DNA from: FEB-25 sp963726315 | GTDB lineage: Bacteria > Chloroflexota > Anaerolineae > Anaerolineales > UBA4823 | Reading direction: 5' to 3' | Assembly: GCA_963726315.1 (NCBI GenBank) | Contig: CAVSBZ010000002.1 | Span: 186,001-250,000 of the forward strand | DNA length: 64,000 nucleotides | In this document: one piece after another, positions 8,490 through 17,378 of the stretch | Layout of the letters: every line of letters begins with the position of its first letter | How positions within the stretch are numbered: position 1 is the stretch's first letter | Position numbers and translations under genes: made by a program | Notes under the pieces: generated by a model | What the model was told of the DNA's origin: nothing | The model's database searches: none | Seen by the model: the letters and a program-made list of their open reading frames with translations, nothing else

Positions 8490-9932
8490 ATGCCTCCAAA
8501 TCAACCAACTCTACGGGTTTTAACCGAGCTAGAATGTGATCAAATTGAAGAAACCACATTCCGATTGTTGGAGGAAGTGGGTATTCGATTGCAGCATCAG
8601 CTTGCAACAGAAATGCTTCAAGGTCAGGGCTGTATCGTCCAGGGTGATCGGGTATTAATTCCACGGGAGGTCGTGGAATGGGGTCTGGCAAATGTCAATC
8701 GAGATGCTGTATTTCGCAGTGCCGACGGTGGTAATGAAGTTGTCTTGGGGCAAGGCTCCTTCCTCACCCACAATGGAGGAAGTGTTCCGAACTTCGAAGA
8801 TCTTGAGACCGGTAAGCGTCGGCCGGCGAAATTACAAGACCTGATCGATGGTACACGCGTTCTCGACGCGCTACCCAATATCGATGTAGTCATTCCCCTG
8901 GTTGGACCACAGGATGTGCCGGAAGAGCTGATGACCATTGCTTCGTTCGAAGCAATGCTTCACCACACGCGTAAACCAATCGGGGGAGCAGCAGTGGAGA
9001 ACCCTACGGATGTTCGTTACATGATTGAGTTGGCATCTGCTTGCTGCGGGGGAAAAGATGCATTTCGCGCCCGTCCTACCATCCCAATCCTGGCCTCGCC
9101 AATCAGCCCGTTGACTTTTACCGAAAAAGTGACGAGCGCTATCCTAGCAATTGTGGAAGGGGGTGCCACATTTTTCCCCTTGCCTGCTCCGACAATGGGA
9201 GCGAGTGGTCCAATCACCATGGCTGGGATACTTGCACAGCAGCATGCTGAAGTATTAGCAAGCATCGTCATTACAGCTGCTGCTCATCCTGGAGCGTGCG
9301 TGGTTTATTGTTCACGGATTAATCCAATCGATATGCGGACAGGAGTATCCTGGTGGGGTGGTCCAGATATGGGTATGGCAGGCGCATGCGCAACCCAGCT
9401 GGCACACCGAAGCGGGTTGAAGTCTGATGTCTATGGTCTATGTACCAGTGCAGCTAGACTGGATCCAAGGTTTGCTTATGAGAAATTAGCCAATGCGCTG
9501 ACGCCAGCATTGGCAGGTGCGGATATCCTTTCAGGAGCAGGCACCATGGATAGCGGTATGACAGCAACCTTAACTGGGGCAGTACTTGATAATGAAATAT
9601 TAAGTCTTATCCATCACATTATACGCGGATATGGGGTAAATGAAGAAACGCTGGCATTCGAAGTGATGAAGAAAGTGATATTGAACGATGATATTTTTCT
9701 GGGCCAATTACATACTGTAAAACACTTGCGAGACGGCACCATATGGTTCCCCGAAATAAATGAACGAGTAAAAGAGACTGACATCGACTCAAGGATTGGT
9801 TTAGTTACTTTCGCAACTGACCAGGTTCATGAACTTCTTAAAATGCCCGAGAAGGAGACTCTCACTGAATCAGTTAGCCGTAATCTTGAAGAAATTATGG
9901 AGCAGGCACGGCGCGAATTAGTCACGTCATGA
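8490..9932 (+). CDS. MttB-family corrinoid methyltransferase 1
   Basis: A 480-residue member of the trimethylamine methyltransferase family (TIM barrel), which moves a methyl group from a quaternary or tertiary amine to Co(I) of a partner corrinoid protein. No in-frame amber codon is present, so it belongs to the non-pyrrolysine branch that includes glycine-betaine, carnitine and proline-betaine demethylases (MtgB, MtcB, MtpB). Typical segments include FLTHNGGSVPNFEDLETGKR (about 107-126) and LSGAGTMDSGMTATLTGAVL near residue 350. The start is set by AAAGGA eight bases before the ATG at 8490. Its partner is likely the corrinoid protein at 15,938, on the same strand beyond the importer genes. 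Confidence 0.88.
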   Translation: MPPNQPTLRVLTELECDQIEETTFRLLEEVGIRLQHQLATEMLQGQGCIVQGDRVLIPREVVEWGLANVNRDAVFRSADGGNEVVLGQGSFLTHNGGSVPNFEDLETGKRRPAKLQDLIDGTRVLDALPNIDVVIPLVGPQDVPEELMTIASFEAMLHHTRKPIGGAAVENPTDVRYMIELASACCGGKDAFRARPTIPILASPISPLTFTEKVTSAILAIVEGGATFFPLPAPTMGASGPITMAGILAQQHAEVLASIVITAAAHPGACVVYCSRINPIDMRTGVSWWGGPDMGMAGACATQLAHRSGLKSDVYGLCTSAARLDPRFAYEKLANALTPALAGADILSGAGTMDSGMTATLTGAVLDNEILSLIHHIIRGYGVNEETLAFEVMKKVILNDDIFLGQLHTVKHLRDGTIWFPEINERVKETDIDSRIGLVTFATDQVHELLKMPEKETLTESVSRNLEEIMEQARRELVTS

Positions 9933-10143
9933 ACTCCTAAAGCGGATTTTGCTGTGTCAGGAAAAAGAAGCAAAAAACTAGCGAATTATTATGCAAAATG
10001 CGATAATTCGAATTCAACAAAAATTCTCGAGAGTACTATGACCATAGAAAGGAGGTTCAGACTGTAGCCATAATCGATTAAAGGAGTAGCACAAATATTT
10101 TCATTGGTTAAGATAAACCAACCAGAGATAAAGGAGATACGAA

Positions 10144-11805
10144 ATGAAGAAAAGATTAACCCATAGAGATTTTTTTAGACTCGTGTTTGGATTGGTGATG
10201 GTTTTAACGATATTATTAGCCGGTTGTACTTCTGCTGCAACCAACACACCTGAAACCGCACCGGTAACATCCGAACCTCCTGTGTCAGTTCCACCTACAG
10301 CAGTTCCACCCACAGCAGTTCCTCCCACGGCGGTTCCTCCAACTGAGGTCCCCGCTGAACCTAAAGTTCTTAAAATTCGGTTATACGGTGACATTCAGAA
10401 CCTAGACCCCGCTTTCTATAAGTCAGCCAATGATAAAGTTGTAGGCACCAATGTGTATAGCGGTCTGGTGACCTACGCGCCAAACTCGTATGATATCAAA
10501 AACGATCTCGCTGAAAGCATCGAAACTTCTGAAGATGGGACACGCATCACCTTCAAGCTTCGGGAAGGTGTGCAATGGCAGAACGGTTATGGCGAGGTGA
10601 CTACAGATGACGTTAAGTTTTCATATGAGCGATTCATCGACCCTGAGCTTAAAGCAGCGTACGCCGATGATTGGGCTCAATTGGACCATGTTGAGATTAT
10701 CGACAAGTATAACGGTGTAATCGTCTTAAAAGGCCCATTTGCACCGATTTGGCATTCCACTTTACCCGTCACTGCTGGGTGGGTGTTGTGCAAGGCGTAT
10801 GTAGAAAAAGTTGGTCTTGAAACTCTTGCAACCAAACCCTTGGGTAGCGGGCCGTACATCTTGTCTGATTGGCAGCCCAAACAACAAGTTACATTAACGC
10901 GCAACCCTGATTATTTTGGAACCCAGCCATACTATGATGAAATCGACTTCATCCCCATCGAGGATGATAAAGCTGCCGAGATCTCCATGGAGGCCGGTGA
11001 ACTGGATTTTTCTCAGATTAGCATCGACTCGTTCGATCAATTCTCCAGCAATACCGATTTCACCACTGTTAAAGTGCCGAACATCCGTTTCAGCTGGATT
11101 GGCTTGAACGTGGAAAATCCCAAATTAGCGGATATCAACGTCCGACTGGCAATCCGTTACGGTGTTGACGTGAATAGCATTATCGAAGCCACCTACTTTG
11201 GGTTAGTAGATCGGGAATATGGTTTGATCGCACCTGGCCTGGTTGGGTATTGGAAAGATGCACCACAGTATGAACGCGATGTGGCAAAGGCGAAAGATTA
11301 TCTGGCAAAGGCTGGCCTCACCTCCCTGGATATCCGATTCGATATTTTGAATACGACCGAATATCAAACCTGGGCTCAAATCGTCCAACAGAATCTGAAA
11401 GAAGTTGGGATCAATGTGACCATCAACCCAATGGACTCTGCCAGCTTCTGGTCCATCGGCGATGGAGACAATGGTAAGAATGTTGAGATGTTTGGGATCA
11501 ACTACTCCATGGAGCCGGATCCCTCCTGGGCGACGGTGTGGTTCACGACCGCTCAAGTTGGTATCTGGAACTGGATGCGCTGGTCGAACGCCGAGTATGA
11601 TCAATTACACCAGGAAGGTTTGACAACGCTTGATAATGCAAAACGTGATGAAATTTATATAAAAATGCAGCAGCTTTTCGATGAGGCTGCCCATACCATC
11701 TGGATCACCCATGGAAACTTGGTCTTTGTATACAAACCGAATGTCAGTGTAGCCATGACGCCAAATGGAGTTATCCAGCCTTATTCCTTCTCTGGAAATC
11801 CATAA
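10144..11805 (+). CDS. family-5 extracellular substrate-binding lipoprotein
   Basis: A 553-residue Dpp/Opp-type binding protein, the capture subunit of an ABC importer. The lipoprotein signal ends in LLAGC with the acylated Cys at 28. A Pro/Thr/Val linker with repeated PPTAV (about residues 46-68) lifts the domain off the membrane. Then comes the SBP_bac_5 fold (ADVKFSYERF-like segment DDVKFSYERFIDPE is diagnostic). The substrate could be a peptide, opine or amine-containing compound; the location between a methyltransferase and its corrinoid protein points to a methylated amine. A GGAG site precedes the ATG. Confidence 0.92.
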   Translation: MKKRLTHRDFFRLVFGLVMVLTILLAGCTSAATNTPETAPVTSEPPVSVPPTAVPPTAVPPTAVPPTEVPAEPKVLKIRLYGDIQNLDPAFYKSANDKVVGTNVYSGLVTYAPNSYDIKNDLAESIETSEDGTRITFKLREGVQWQNGYGEVTTDDVKFSYERFIDPELKAAYADDWAQLDHVEIIDKYNGVIVLKGPFAPIWHSTLPVTAGWVLCKAYVEKVGLETLATKPLGSGPYILSDWQPKQQVTLTRNPDYFGTQPYYDEIDFIPIEDDKAAEISMEAGELDFSQISIDSFDQFSSNTDFTTVKVPNIRFSWIGLNVENPKLADINVRLAIRYGVDVNSIIEATYFGLVDREYGLIAPGLVGYWKDAPQYERDVAKAKDYLAKAGLTSLDIRFDILNTTEYQTWAQIVQQNLKEVGINVTINPMDSASFWSIGDGDNGKNVEMFGINYSMEPDPSWATVWFTTAQVGIWNWMRWSNAEYDQLHQEGLTTLDNAKRDEIYIKMQQLFDEAAHTIWITHGNLVFVYKPNVSVAMTPNGVIQPYSFSGNP

Positions 11806-11834
11806 TCACTCACTTTACTGTTAGCTGTGTTTTT

Positions 11835-11862
11835 TGGGGCTCAGGAGTATCCCTGAGCCCCA
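11835..11862 (+). promoter_or_regulatory. strong hairpin between binding protein and permease
   Basis: An 11-bp perfect stem (TGGGGCTCAGG with CCTGAGCCCCA) around a six-base loop, 30 bases after the binding-protein stop. No T run follows on the plus strand. Such hairpins commonly protect the upstream message and attenuate read-through, giving more binding protein than permease. Confidence 0.65.
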
Positions 11863-11927
11863 GATGGTATACTAAGTAATTAAAAGTTAAGTCGAGTTTA
11901 GAGCGCCGATAATACAATCTCCTTGCT

Positions 11928-12875
11928 ATGCGTAGATATTTCCTAAAGCACATTTTAATGACTGTTGTGGTCTTGATGGTAGTCATTGTTATTCTGGCGC
12001 TGTTGGTGCATATTGTTCCAGGTGACCCGGCCAGGGTCTTTCTAGGTCAGCGAGCTACGCCGGATTTGATCGCCAGATTTCGAAGCTCCATGGACCTCGA
12101 TCAACCTGCTTATATCCAGGTTGCACGTTTCTTGTGGAGAACCTTGCATGGCGATCTGGGCACCGATTTATGGACTGGCCGTTCCTTAACGGCCACAATC
12201 GGAGACGTGCTGCCTCATACAATCATCCTTGCCTGGACAAGTCTCACATTGGCGGTAATCGTTGGAATCCCATTGGGTGTCTTCTCAGCAAGCCACCCCG
12301 ATTCGTTGGCAGATCGTGCCACGGCGATCCTTTCGATATCATTCATAACCATCCCCAGCTATGTTGGCGGTTTGATTATGTTACTTGTTTTTGCTGTTCA
12401 GCTCAAAGTCTTGCCCGCCATGGGTGTAGGCGAGGCAGACAATCCCGGGGATTACATCCGTCACCTGATATTGCCTTCCATTGCTCTAGCGATCCCCTGG
12501 GTGGGCTACCTTGCTCGATTGGTGCGGACCAGCCTGCTTGAAGTGTTCAACGCTGATTACATTCGATCAGCTCGAGCCGCGGGACTTAAGGAAAACCTGA
12601 TACTTTACAAGTATGCACTTAAAAATGCCTTGATTCCTACTATCGCAGTGCTTGGAGTTGGTATTGGCAACCTTATGGGGGGGGCAGTTTTCGTAGAAGT
12701 CATTTTCAACCGACCGGGTATGGGAACTCTTATCTATAATGCGATCCAAATGCGCAATTACCCTCTGGTACGCGCCAGTGTGCTCACAGTTGCCCTTCTT
12801 TTTATATTAGCTAACTTGATGACCGATATTGTCTATACCTACATCGACCCCCGCATCCAAATTGAAAGGAAATAA
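11928..12875 (+). CDS. ABC importer permease, DppB/OppB type
   Basis: A 315-residue inner-membrane permease with six predicted helices. The N-terminal segment RYFLKHILMT and the motif VHIVPGDPARVFLGQRAT are typical of DppB. The EAA loop with the coupling helix is RSARAAGLKENLILYKYALK (about residues 221-240). It follows the binding-protein gene by 122 bases including a hairpin, and is followed directly by the second permease. Confidence 0.92.
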   Translation: MRRYFLKHILMTVVVLMVVIVILALLVHIVPGDPARVFLGQRATPDLIARFRSSMDLDQPAYIQVARFLWRTLHGDLGTDLWTGRSLTATIGDVLPHTIILAWTSLTLAVIVGIPLGVFSASHPDSLADRATAILSISFITIPSYVGGLIMLLVFAVQLKVLPAMGVGEADNPGDYIRHLILPSIALAIPWVGYLARLVRTSLLEVFNADYIRSARAAGLKENLILYKYALKNALIPTIAVLGVGIGNLMGGAVFVEVIFNRPGMGTLIYNAIQMRNYPLVRASVLTVALLFILANLMTDIVYTYIDPRIQIERK

Positions 12876-12888
12876 GCTTCCCTTACAC

Positions 12889-13779
12889 ATGGAATCCTCT
12901 CTCACTCGAAAGAGGCGCATTGATAATATCCTAAATCGTATACCGGTTCTCGGGGATGTGCTGAGACGTCCAATGGGGGTGCTTGGTTTTACGATTGTTT
13001 TAAGCTTTGCCTTGGTGGTAATCTTTGCCCCAATCATCGCGCCCTATCCTCCCGATGCTTTGGATATTCCTCACAAGTTGGAAGGACCTTCGTCCACTTA
13101 CCTGTTGGGTACCGATCACCTCGGACGAGATCTATTATCACGGTTAATCTATGGCTCGCGGATTGCCCTAGGTACAGCGCTTTCCGCAGTGGGGATTGCT
13201 CTCACCCTGGGGTTAATCTTGGGTTTGATCTCAGGTTATGGGGGTGGCACTATCGATAATATTATCCTTGTCATCCTTAATTCGGTCCAAGCTTTTCCAG
13301 CGGTTATCCTTGCCTTGGCGATGTTGGCTTTACTCGGACCTTCTTTACTCAACGTAATTCTTGTCATCGGTGTTACTTGGGCACCCGGGTACGCCCGAGT
13401 TGTACGGGCGCAAGTATTATCAGTTAAGGAGAACACTTACATAGAGGCAGAACGTTCTATAGGTGCCAGTCAAAAACGTATTGTACTTCTTCATATCCTC
13501 CCAAACATACTAGCACCGTTGGTAATCTTAGTGGCGATGGACATCCCCGTAGTGATAGCCTTTGAAGCCGGGTTATCCTTCCTGGGATTGGGTGCACCCC
13601 CACCCACTCCATCTTGGGGCGCAATTCTTTCCGAAGGTTTTCGTTTCATCCGTAACTCACCCTGGCCAATCACCTGGGCAGCATTAACGTTGATGCTAAC
13701 AACCTTAGGTTTTACCCTGTTTGGAGAGACCCTGCGAGACGTACTGGACCCCCGGTTTTCAGGATTATGGAGAGCATGA
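12889..13779 (+). CDS. ABC importer permease, DppC/OppC type
   Basis: A 296-residue permease with a cytoplasmic N-terminus and about six helices. The segment HLLGTDHLGRDLLSRLIYGS-like (YLLGTDHLGRDLLSRLIYGS) and the EAA loop EAERSIGASQKRIVLLHILP are diagnostic. I start at the ATG at 12,889, 13 bases after the previous stop; an in-frame TTG at 12,829 lies inside the preceding gene. Its TGA overlaps the start of the ATPase gene, so the genes are translationally coupled. Confidence 0.9.
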   Translation: MESSLTRKRRIDNILNRIPVLGDVLRRPMGVLGFTIVLSFALVVIFAPIIAPYPPDALDIPHKLEGPSSTYLLGTDHLGRDLLSRLIYGSRIALGTALSAVGIALTLGLILGLISGYGGGTIDNIILVILNSVQAFPAVILALAMLALLGPSLLNVILVIGVTWAPGYARVVRAQVLSVKENTYIEAERSIGASQKRIVLLHILPNILAPLVILVAMDIPVVIAFEAGLSFLGLGAPPPTPSWGAILSEGFRFIRNSPWPITWAALTLMLTTLGFTLFGETLRDVLDPRFSGLWRA

Positions 13780-15863
13780 TGGAATCTATTCTCCGTGTCG
13801 AAGATCTCCATATCAGTTATCAGACCCGTTATGGAAATCTTCCAGCAATTCGAAATGTGAGTTTTGAAGTAAAAGAAAAGGAGATAGTTGGGATTGTTGG
13901 AGAATCAGGCTGCGGAAAAAGCACCGTAGCGGCATCGGTTCTGCGTTTGTTACCCCCTAATGGCCGGATCACCGGCGGACATATCTGGTACAAAGGAAAA
14001 GACTTGACCGATGTAACTGAAGAACAAATGCGTGGTTTTCGTGGATTAGAGAGCTCGATGATTTTCCAGGATCCGATGACCAGTTTAAATCCAGTCTTTT
14101 CGATCGAGTCCCAAATGGTAGATGCTTTAGCGGCTCATAATAAGCAATTAAGTGGTATGGAGGTTCGTCAAAAAGCCATTCAAATGCTTGAACGGGTCGG
14201 GATCCCGGACGCTCCTGAGCGCATAAAATGCTATCCCCATGAATATTCCGGGGGCATGCGCCAACGTGTCATGATTGCTATTGCGCTTCTTGCTAATCCA
14301 TCATTTATGGTAGCCGACGAACCTACATCGGCGTTGGATGTCACCTTGGAGGCGCAGATCTTGGATCTAATCCGCGGTCTGCGCGAGGAATTTGGTACGG
14401 GGATTCTATATATCTCACATGATCTTGGGGTCATGGCTCAATTGTGTGATCGGATCATTATCATGTACGCCGGAAACATTGTGGAGAGTGGTGATGTATA
14501 TGAAATTTTTGACAACCCCAAACACCCTTATACACAAGCTCTCTTGAATTCACATCCCACGCGTAAATCAAATCGCACCCACCTGGCTACTATTCCTGGA
14601 CAAGTACCTAATTTGAGAGAACTACCACCGGGCTGCAAATTCGCACCACGTTGCCAGATGGCTAGATCGATCTGTGTTAGTACAGACCCTCTCTTCGTAC
14701 AAACCGGAGCGAGTCAAGTCTTATGCCATATCTACGATACCCAGCACTCGCAACATTGGAATGGATTAACAACAAACGATCTATTTACGGTATCTGAGAA
14801 TGAATTGCTGCAGACGAGAATAGGTCATCAGGTCCCTCAACATGCTGAAGGACAATTCATCTTAAAAATCCGTGGGTTAAAAGTGCATTTCCAAGATCGG
14901 GCAGGTTTTTTGTCTAAAAAAAATGAGCAGAAACGAGGCGTCTTGCGCGCGGTTGATGGTATTGACCTTGAAATCCGGAGAGGAGAGACACTGGGGTTGG
15001 TCGGTGAGTCGGGATCTGGTAAGACTACCCTGGGTCGAACCATCCTGCGTTTGGAGAACTCAACTTCTGGACAGACGATTTTGCTTGGTGAAGATATCAG
15101 TCACCTGTCAGAAGCCAAGGTACGGCCTCTTCGGGCTCGAATGCAGATGATATTTCAAGACCCATGCAGTAGCTTGAGCCCACGTATGAAAGTTTCTGCG
15201 ATTCTCTCAGAACCTTTTCGCATCCATAAAATCCCATTTAATTCCAGGGACAAAGTAGAGGAGCTCTTGAATATGGTGGGGCTTTCTCCCGAGCAGGCTG
15301 ATAAGTACCCTCATGAATTATCAGGTGGACAAGCTCGCCGAGTGGGGATAGCTCGGGCTCTAGCTTTAAATCCGGAATTCCTGGTGGCAGATGAACCGAC
15401 TGCGGGCTTGGATGTTTCGGTAGCAGCCAGTATACTAAACTTGTTAAAAGACTTGCGTGAGCAACTCAACCTGACATATTTAATCATCACTCACAATCTG
15501 AATGTAATCAGCTTCATTGCTGATCGGGTTGGGGTCATGTATTTGGGTAAACTGGTTGAACTTGGAGCCACAGACGATATCTTCGATCATCCAAAGCATC
15601 CTTATACTCAGGCTTTAATTTCAGCTATTTCTGTGCCTGATCTCAGATTACGTAAGCTTCAGAGTCAACGCATCATTCTTAAGGGGGAGATTCCTAGTCC
15701 CAGAAACCCTCCTTCTGGTTGCCATTTCCACCCTCGCTGTCGGTATGCTGAAGAAAAATGTTCCCGCGAGGCTCCAGTTTTTGAGTTGAAGAATGGAAGT
15801 GATCAATGGGTGGCTTGCCATTTTCCGGAGAAGGTTGAGCAACACCGGGTAGTTACATTATAA
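13776..15863 (+). CDS. fused DppD-DppF type ABC ATPase
   Basis: About 695 residues carrying both ATPase subunits of a peptide-type importer in one chain. Domain 1 (about 5-320): Walker A GESGCGKST, signature YSGGMRQRVMIA, Walker B FMVADEPTSALD, then an oligopeptide C-terminal domain with CKFAPRCQMARSIC. Domain 2 (about 360-690): Walker A GESGSGKTT, signature LSGGQARRVGIA, Walker B FLVADEPTAGLD, then CHFHPRCRYAEEKC. The paired cysteines match the iron-sulfur-like motif of DppD/DppF. In most genomes these are two genes; fusion is known but less usual. The ATG overlaps the preceding stop (ATGATG). Confidence 0.93.
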   Translation: MMESILRVEDLHISYQTRYGNLPAIRNVSFEVKEKEIVGIVGESGCGKSTVAASVLRLLPPNGRITGGHIWYKGKDLTDVTEEQMRGFRGLESSMIFQDPMTSLNPVFSIESQMVDALAAHNKQLSGMEVRQKAIQMLERVGIPDAPERIKCYPHEYSGGMRQRVMIAIALLANPSFMVADEPTSALDVTLEAQILDLIRGLREEFGTGILYISHDLGVMAQLCDRIIIMYAGNIVESGDVYEIFDNPKHPYTQALLNSHPTRKSNRTHLATIPGQVPNLRELPPGCKFAPRCQMARSICVSTDPLFVQTGASQVLCHIYDTQHSQHWNGLTTNDLFTVSENELLQTRIGHQVPQHAEGQFILKIRGLKVHFQDRAGFLSKKNEQKRGVLRAVDGIDLEIRRGETLGLVGESGSGKTTLGRTILRLENSTSGQTILLGEDISHLSEAKVRPLRARMQMIFQDPCSSLSPRMKVSAILSEPFRIHKIPFNSRDKVEELLNMVGLSPEQADKYPHELSGGQARRVGIARALALNPEFLVADEPTAGLDVSVAASILNLLKDLREQLNLTYLIITHNLNVISFIADRVGVMYLGKLVELGATDDIFDHPKHPYTQALISAISVPDLRLRKLQSQRIILKGEIPSPRNPPSGCHFHPRCRYAEEKCSREAPVFELKNGSDQWVACHFPEKVEQHRVVTL

Positions 15864-15937
15864 AATTAGCGCAATGATCGATTTCACCTGGTTTAAGAAC
15901 CAGTTATTCGCCTTATCAAAATAATTAGGAGTGAATT

Positions 15938-16573
15938 ATGGATAACATACTTGATCGAATCTCAAATGCAGTGGTTGATGGGCAATTGGATCAAATTACC
16001 TCCTTGACGAATGCCGCGTTAGCTTCTGGTCTCACGGCAAAGGATGTCTTGGATAAAGGCTTAATGCCTGGTATGGACATCATTGGTGTAGGGTTCAAGC
16101 GAGGAGATAAATTCATACCTGAAGTTTTGCTGGCGGCAACTACAATGCAGGTCGCGCTAGATATCCTTAAACCCCTCCTTATTCAGGCAGGAGAGAAGAT
16201 GGCAGGAAAAGTCGTCATCGGGACAGTCAAAGGCGATGTGCACGATATCGGAAAAAAGTTAGTCGGCATGATGCTCGAAGGAGCCGGTTTCGAGGTGGTT
16301 GACATTGGTAAAGATGTGCCAATAGATAAATTCGTGGACGCCGTGAGAGAAGAGCAGCCAGACCTGATAGCCATGTCTGCCTTATTGACAACCACGATGG
16401 TATCAATGAGCCAAACGATCGCAGCTTTGAAGGAAGCCGGCCTTAGAGAAAAAGTTAAGATCATGATTGGTGGTGCACCTGTGACAGCGGATTATGCTAT
16501 ACAGATCGGCGCAGATGGTTATGCTGCGAATGCACCGGAAGCTGTCGATTTAGCTATGAGGTTAGCTGACTGA
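15938..16573 (+). CDS. corrinoid protein 1 (MttC/MtbC-like)
   Basis: A 211-residue methyl-carrier protein. The helical cap is residues 1-88 and the Rossmann-like cobalamin domain 90-205, with D-x-H-x-x-G at D100, H102 and G105; His102 is the lower cobalt ligand. It accepts methyl from an MttB-type enzyme and passes it to a second methyltransferase (not found in this window), usually to tetrahydrofolate in acetogenic or fermentative bacteria. A TAGGAG site precedes the ATG. It follows the importer ATPase by 74 bases, same strand. Confidence 0.92.
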   Translation: MDNILDRISNAVVDGQLDQITSLTNAALASGLTAKDVLDKGLMPGMDIIGVGFKRGDKFIPEVLLAATTMQVALDILKPLLIQAGEKMAGKVVIGTVKGDVHDIGKKLVGMMLEGAGFEVVDIGKDVPIDKFVDAVREEQPDLIAMSALLTTTMVSMSQTIAALKEAGLREKVKIMIGGAPVTADYAIQIGADGYAANAPEAVDLAMRLAD

Positions 16574-16649
16574 AGTTGTGTTATTAGCCTGCCGATCAAA
16601 AACCTTACCGGCAGAGGATGAAAAACCAAATTTACTCAGAGTTTCCAAT

Positions 16650-17354
16650 TCACCTTATTACCAAACTCAGGATGTATACGATCAATGGTGCGATTACTAG
16701 TGCTGGGAGAAAGTTCCCAACCCAAATCTTCTTGATTTCTAATAGACTACTGATGCCGACACCCATCAAAAGTATTCCACCTGTAGCTGTCAGCTCATTC
16801 ATCATCACGACACTGATGATGGCATCCAGCTTTCCAGCCAGCAGGCTAATACTTCCCTGATAGGCAAGTACTGGCAGAGATGAAAATGCTACTCCTATTC
16901 CAAGTGTCGATGCAAAGGCTATTGATATAAAGCCATCAAGAACTGATTTAATAGAAAGTGTCAGAAAGTCTCCCCGCAGCCCGTCACTAATTGAACCAAG
17001 AATCGCCATAGGTCCAATACAAAAAAGCATAGATGCACTGAGAAAGCCATGTACAAAACGGCTGGATTTCCCCTCCGAACTACCCTTTACTCGTTTTTCC
17101 AGCCAAATTCCTAGCACTTGCATTTTATCTTCAATTTTCCACCACTCACCCAACAATGCGCCAACAATTAATGCACCCAACACAACGAGAGGTTTTTCGG
17201 TTTTCAAAAACATCTGGAAACCTATGGCCGTTGTAAATAAGCCCATACCCGCAATCACGGTATTTTTAATATTCTCTGAGAGACGCCTCCCAAAGAAAAT
17301 TCCAAGTAAACCACCAACAATTATGGCGGCGACATTGATAAAGGTTCCGGTCAT
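16650..17354 (-). CDS. DUF554 membrane protein
   Basis: A 234-residue membrane protein with about seven hydrophobic segments, of the YdfK/DUF554 family (opening MTGTFINVAAIIVGGLLGIF, with LGALIVGALLGEWWKIE). Function is unknown; a transport role is often suggested. It starts 24 bases after the MttB 2 stop on the same strand, so it is probably the last gene of the regulator-corrinoid-MttB operon. That makes a role in amine or product transport possible but unproven. Confidence 0.85.
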   Translation of the reverse strand: MTGTFINVAAIIVGGLLGIFFGRRLSENIKNTVIAGMGLFTTAIGFQMFLKTEKPLVVLGALIVGALLGEWWKIEDKMQVLGIWLEKRVKGSSEGKSSRFVHGFLSASMLFCIGPMAILGSISDGLRGDFLTLSIKSVLDGFISIAFASTLGIGVAFSSLPVLAYQGSISLLAGKLDAIISVVMMNELTATGGILLMGVGISSLLEIKKIWVGNFLPALVIAPLIVYILSLVIR

Positions 17355-17378
17355 TCCAGGTCACTAGTAGTCAGAGTA

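Noticed and set aside
8490..9932. Pyrrolysine-containing MttB
   Set aside because: No in-frame amber codon in either MttB homologue, and no pyl genes in the window.
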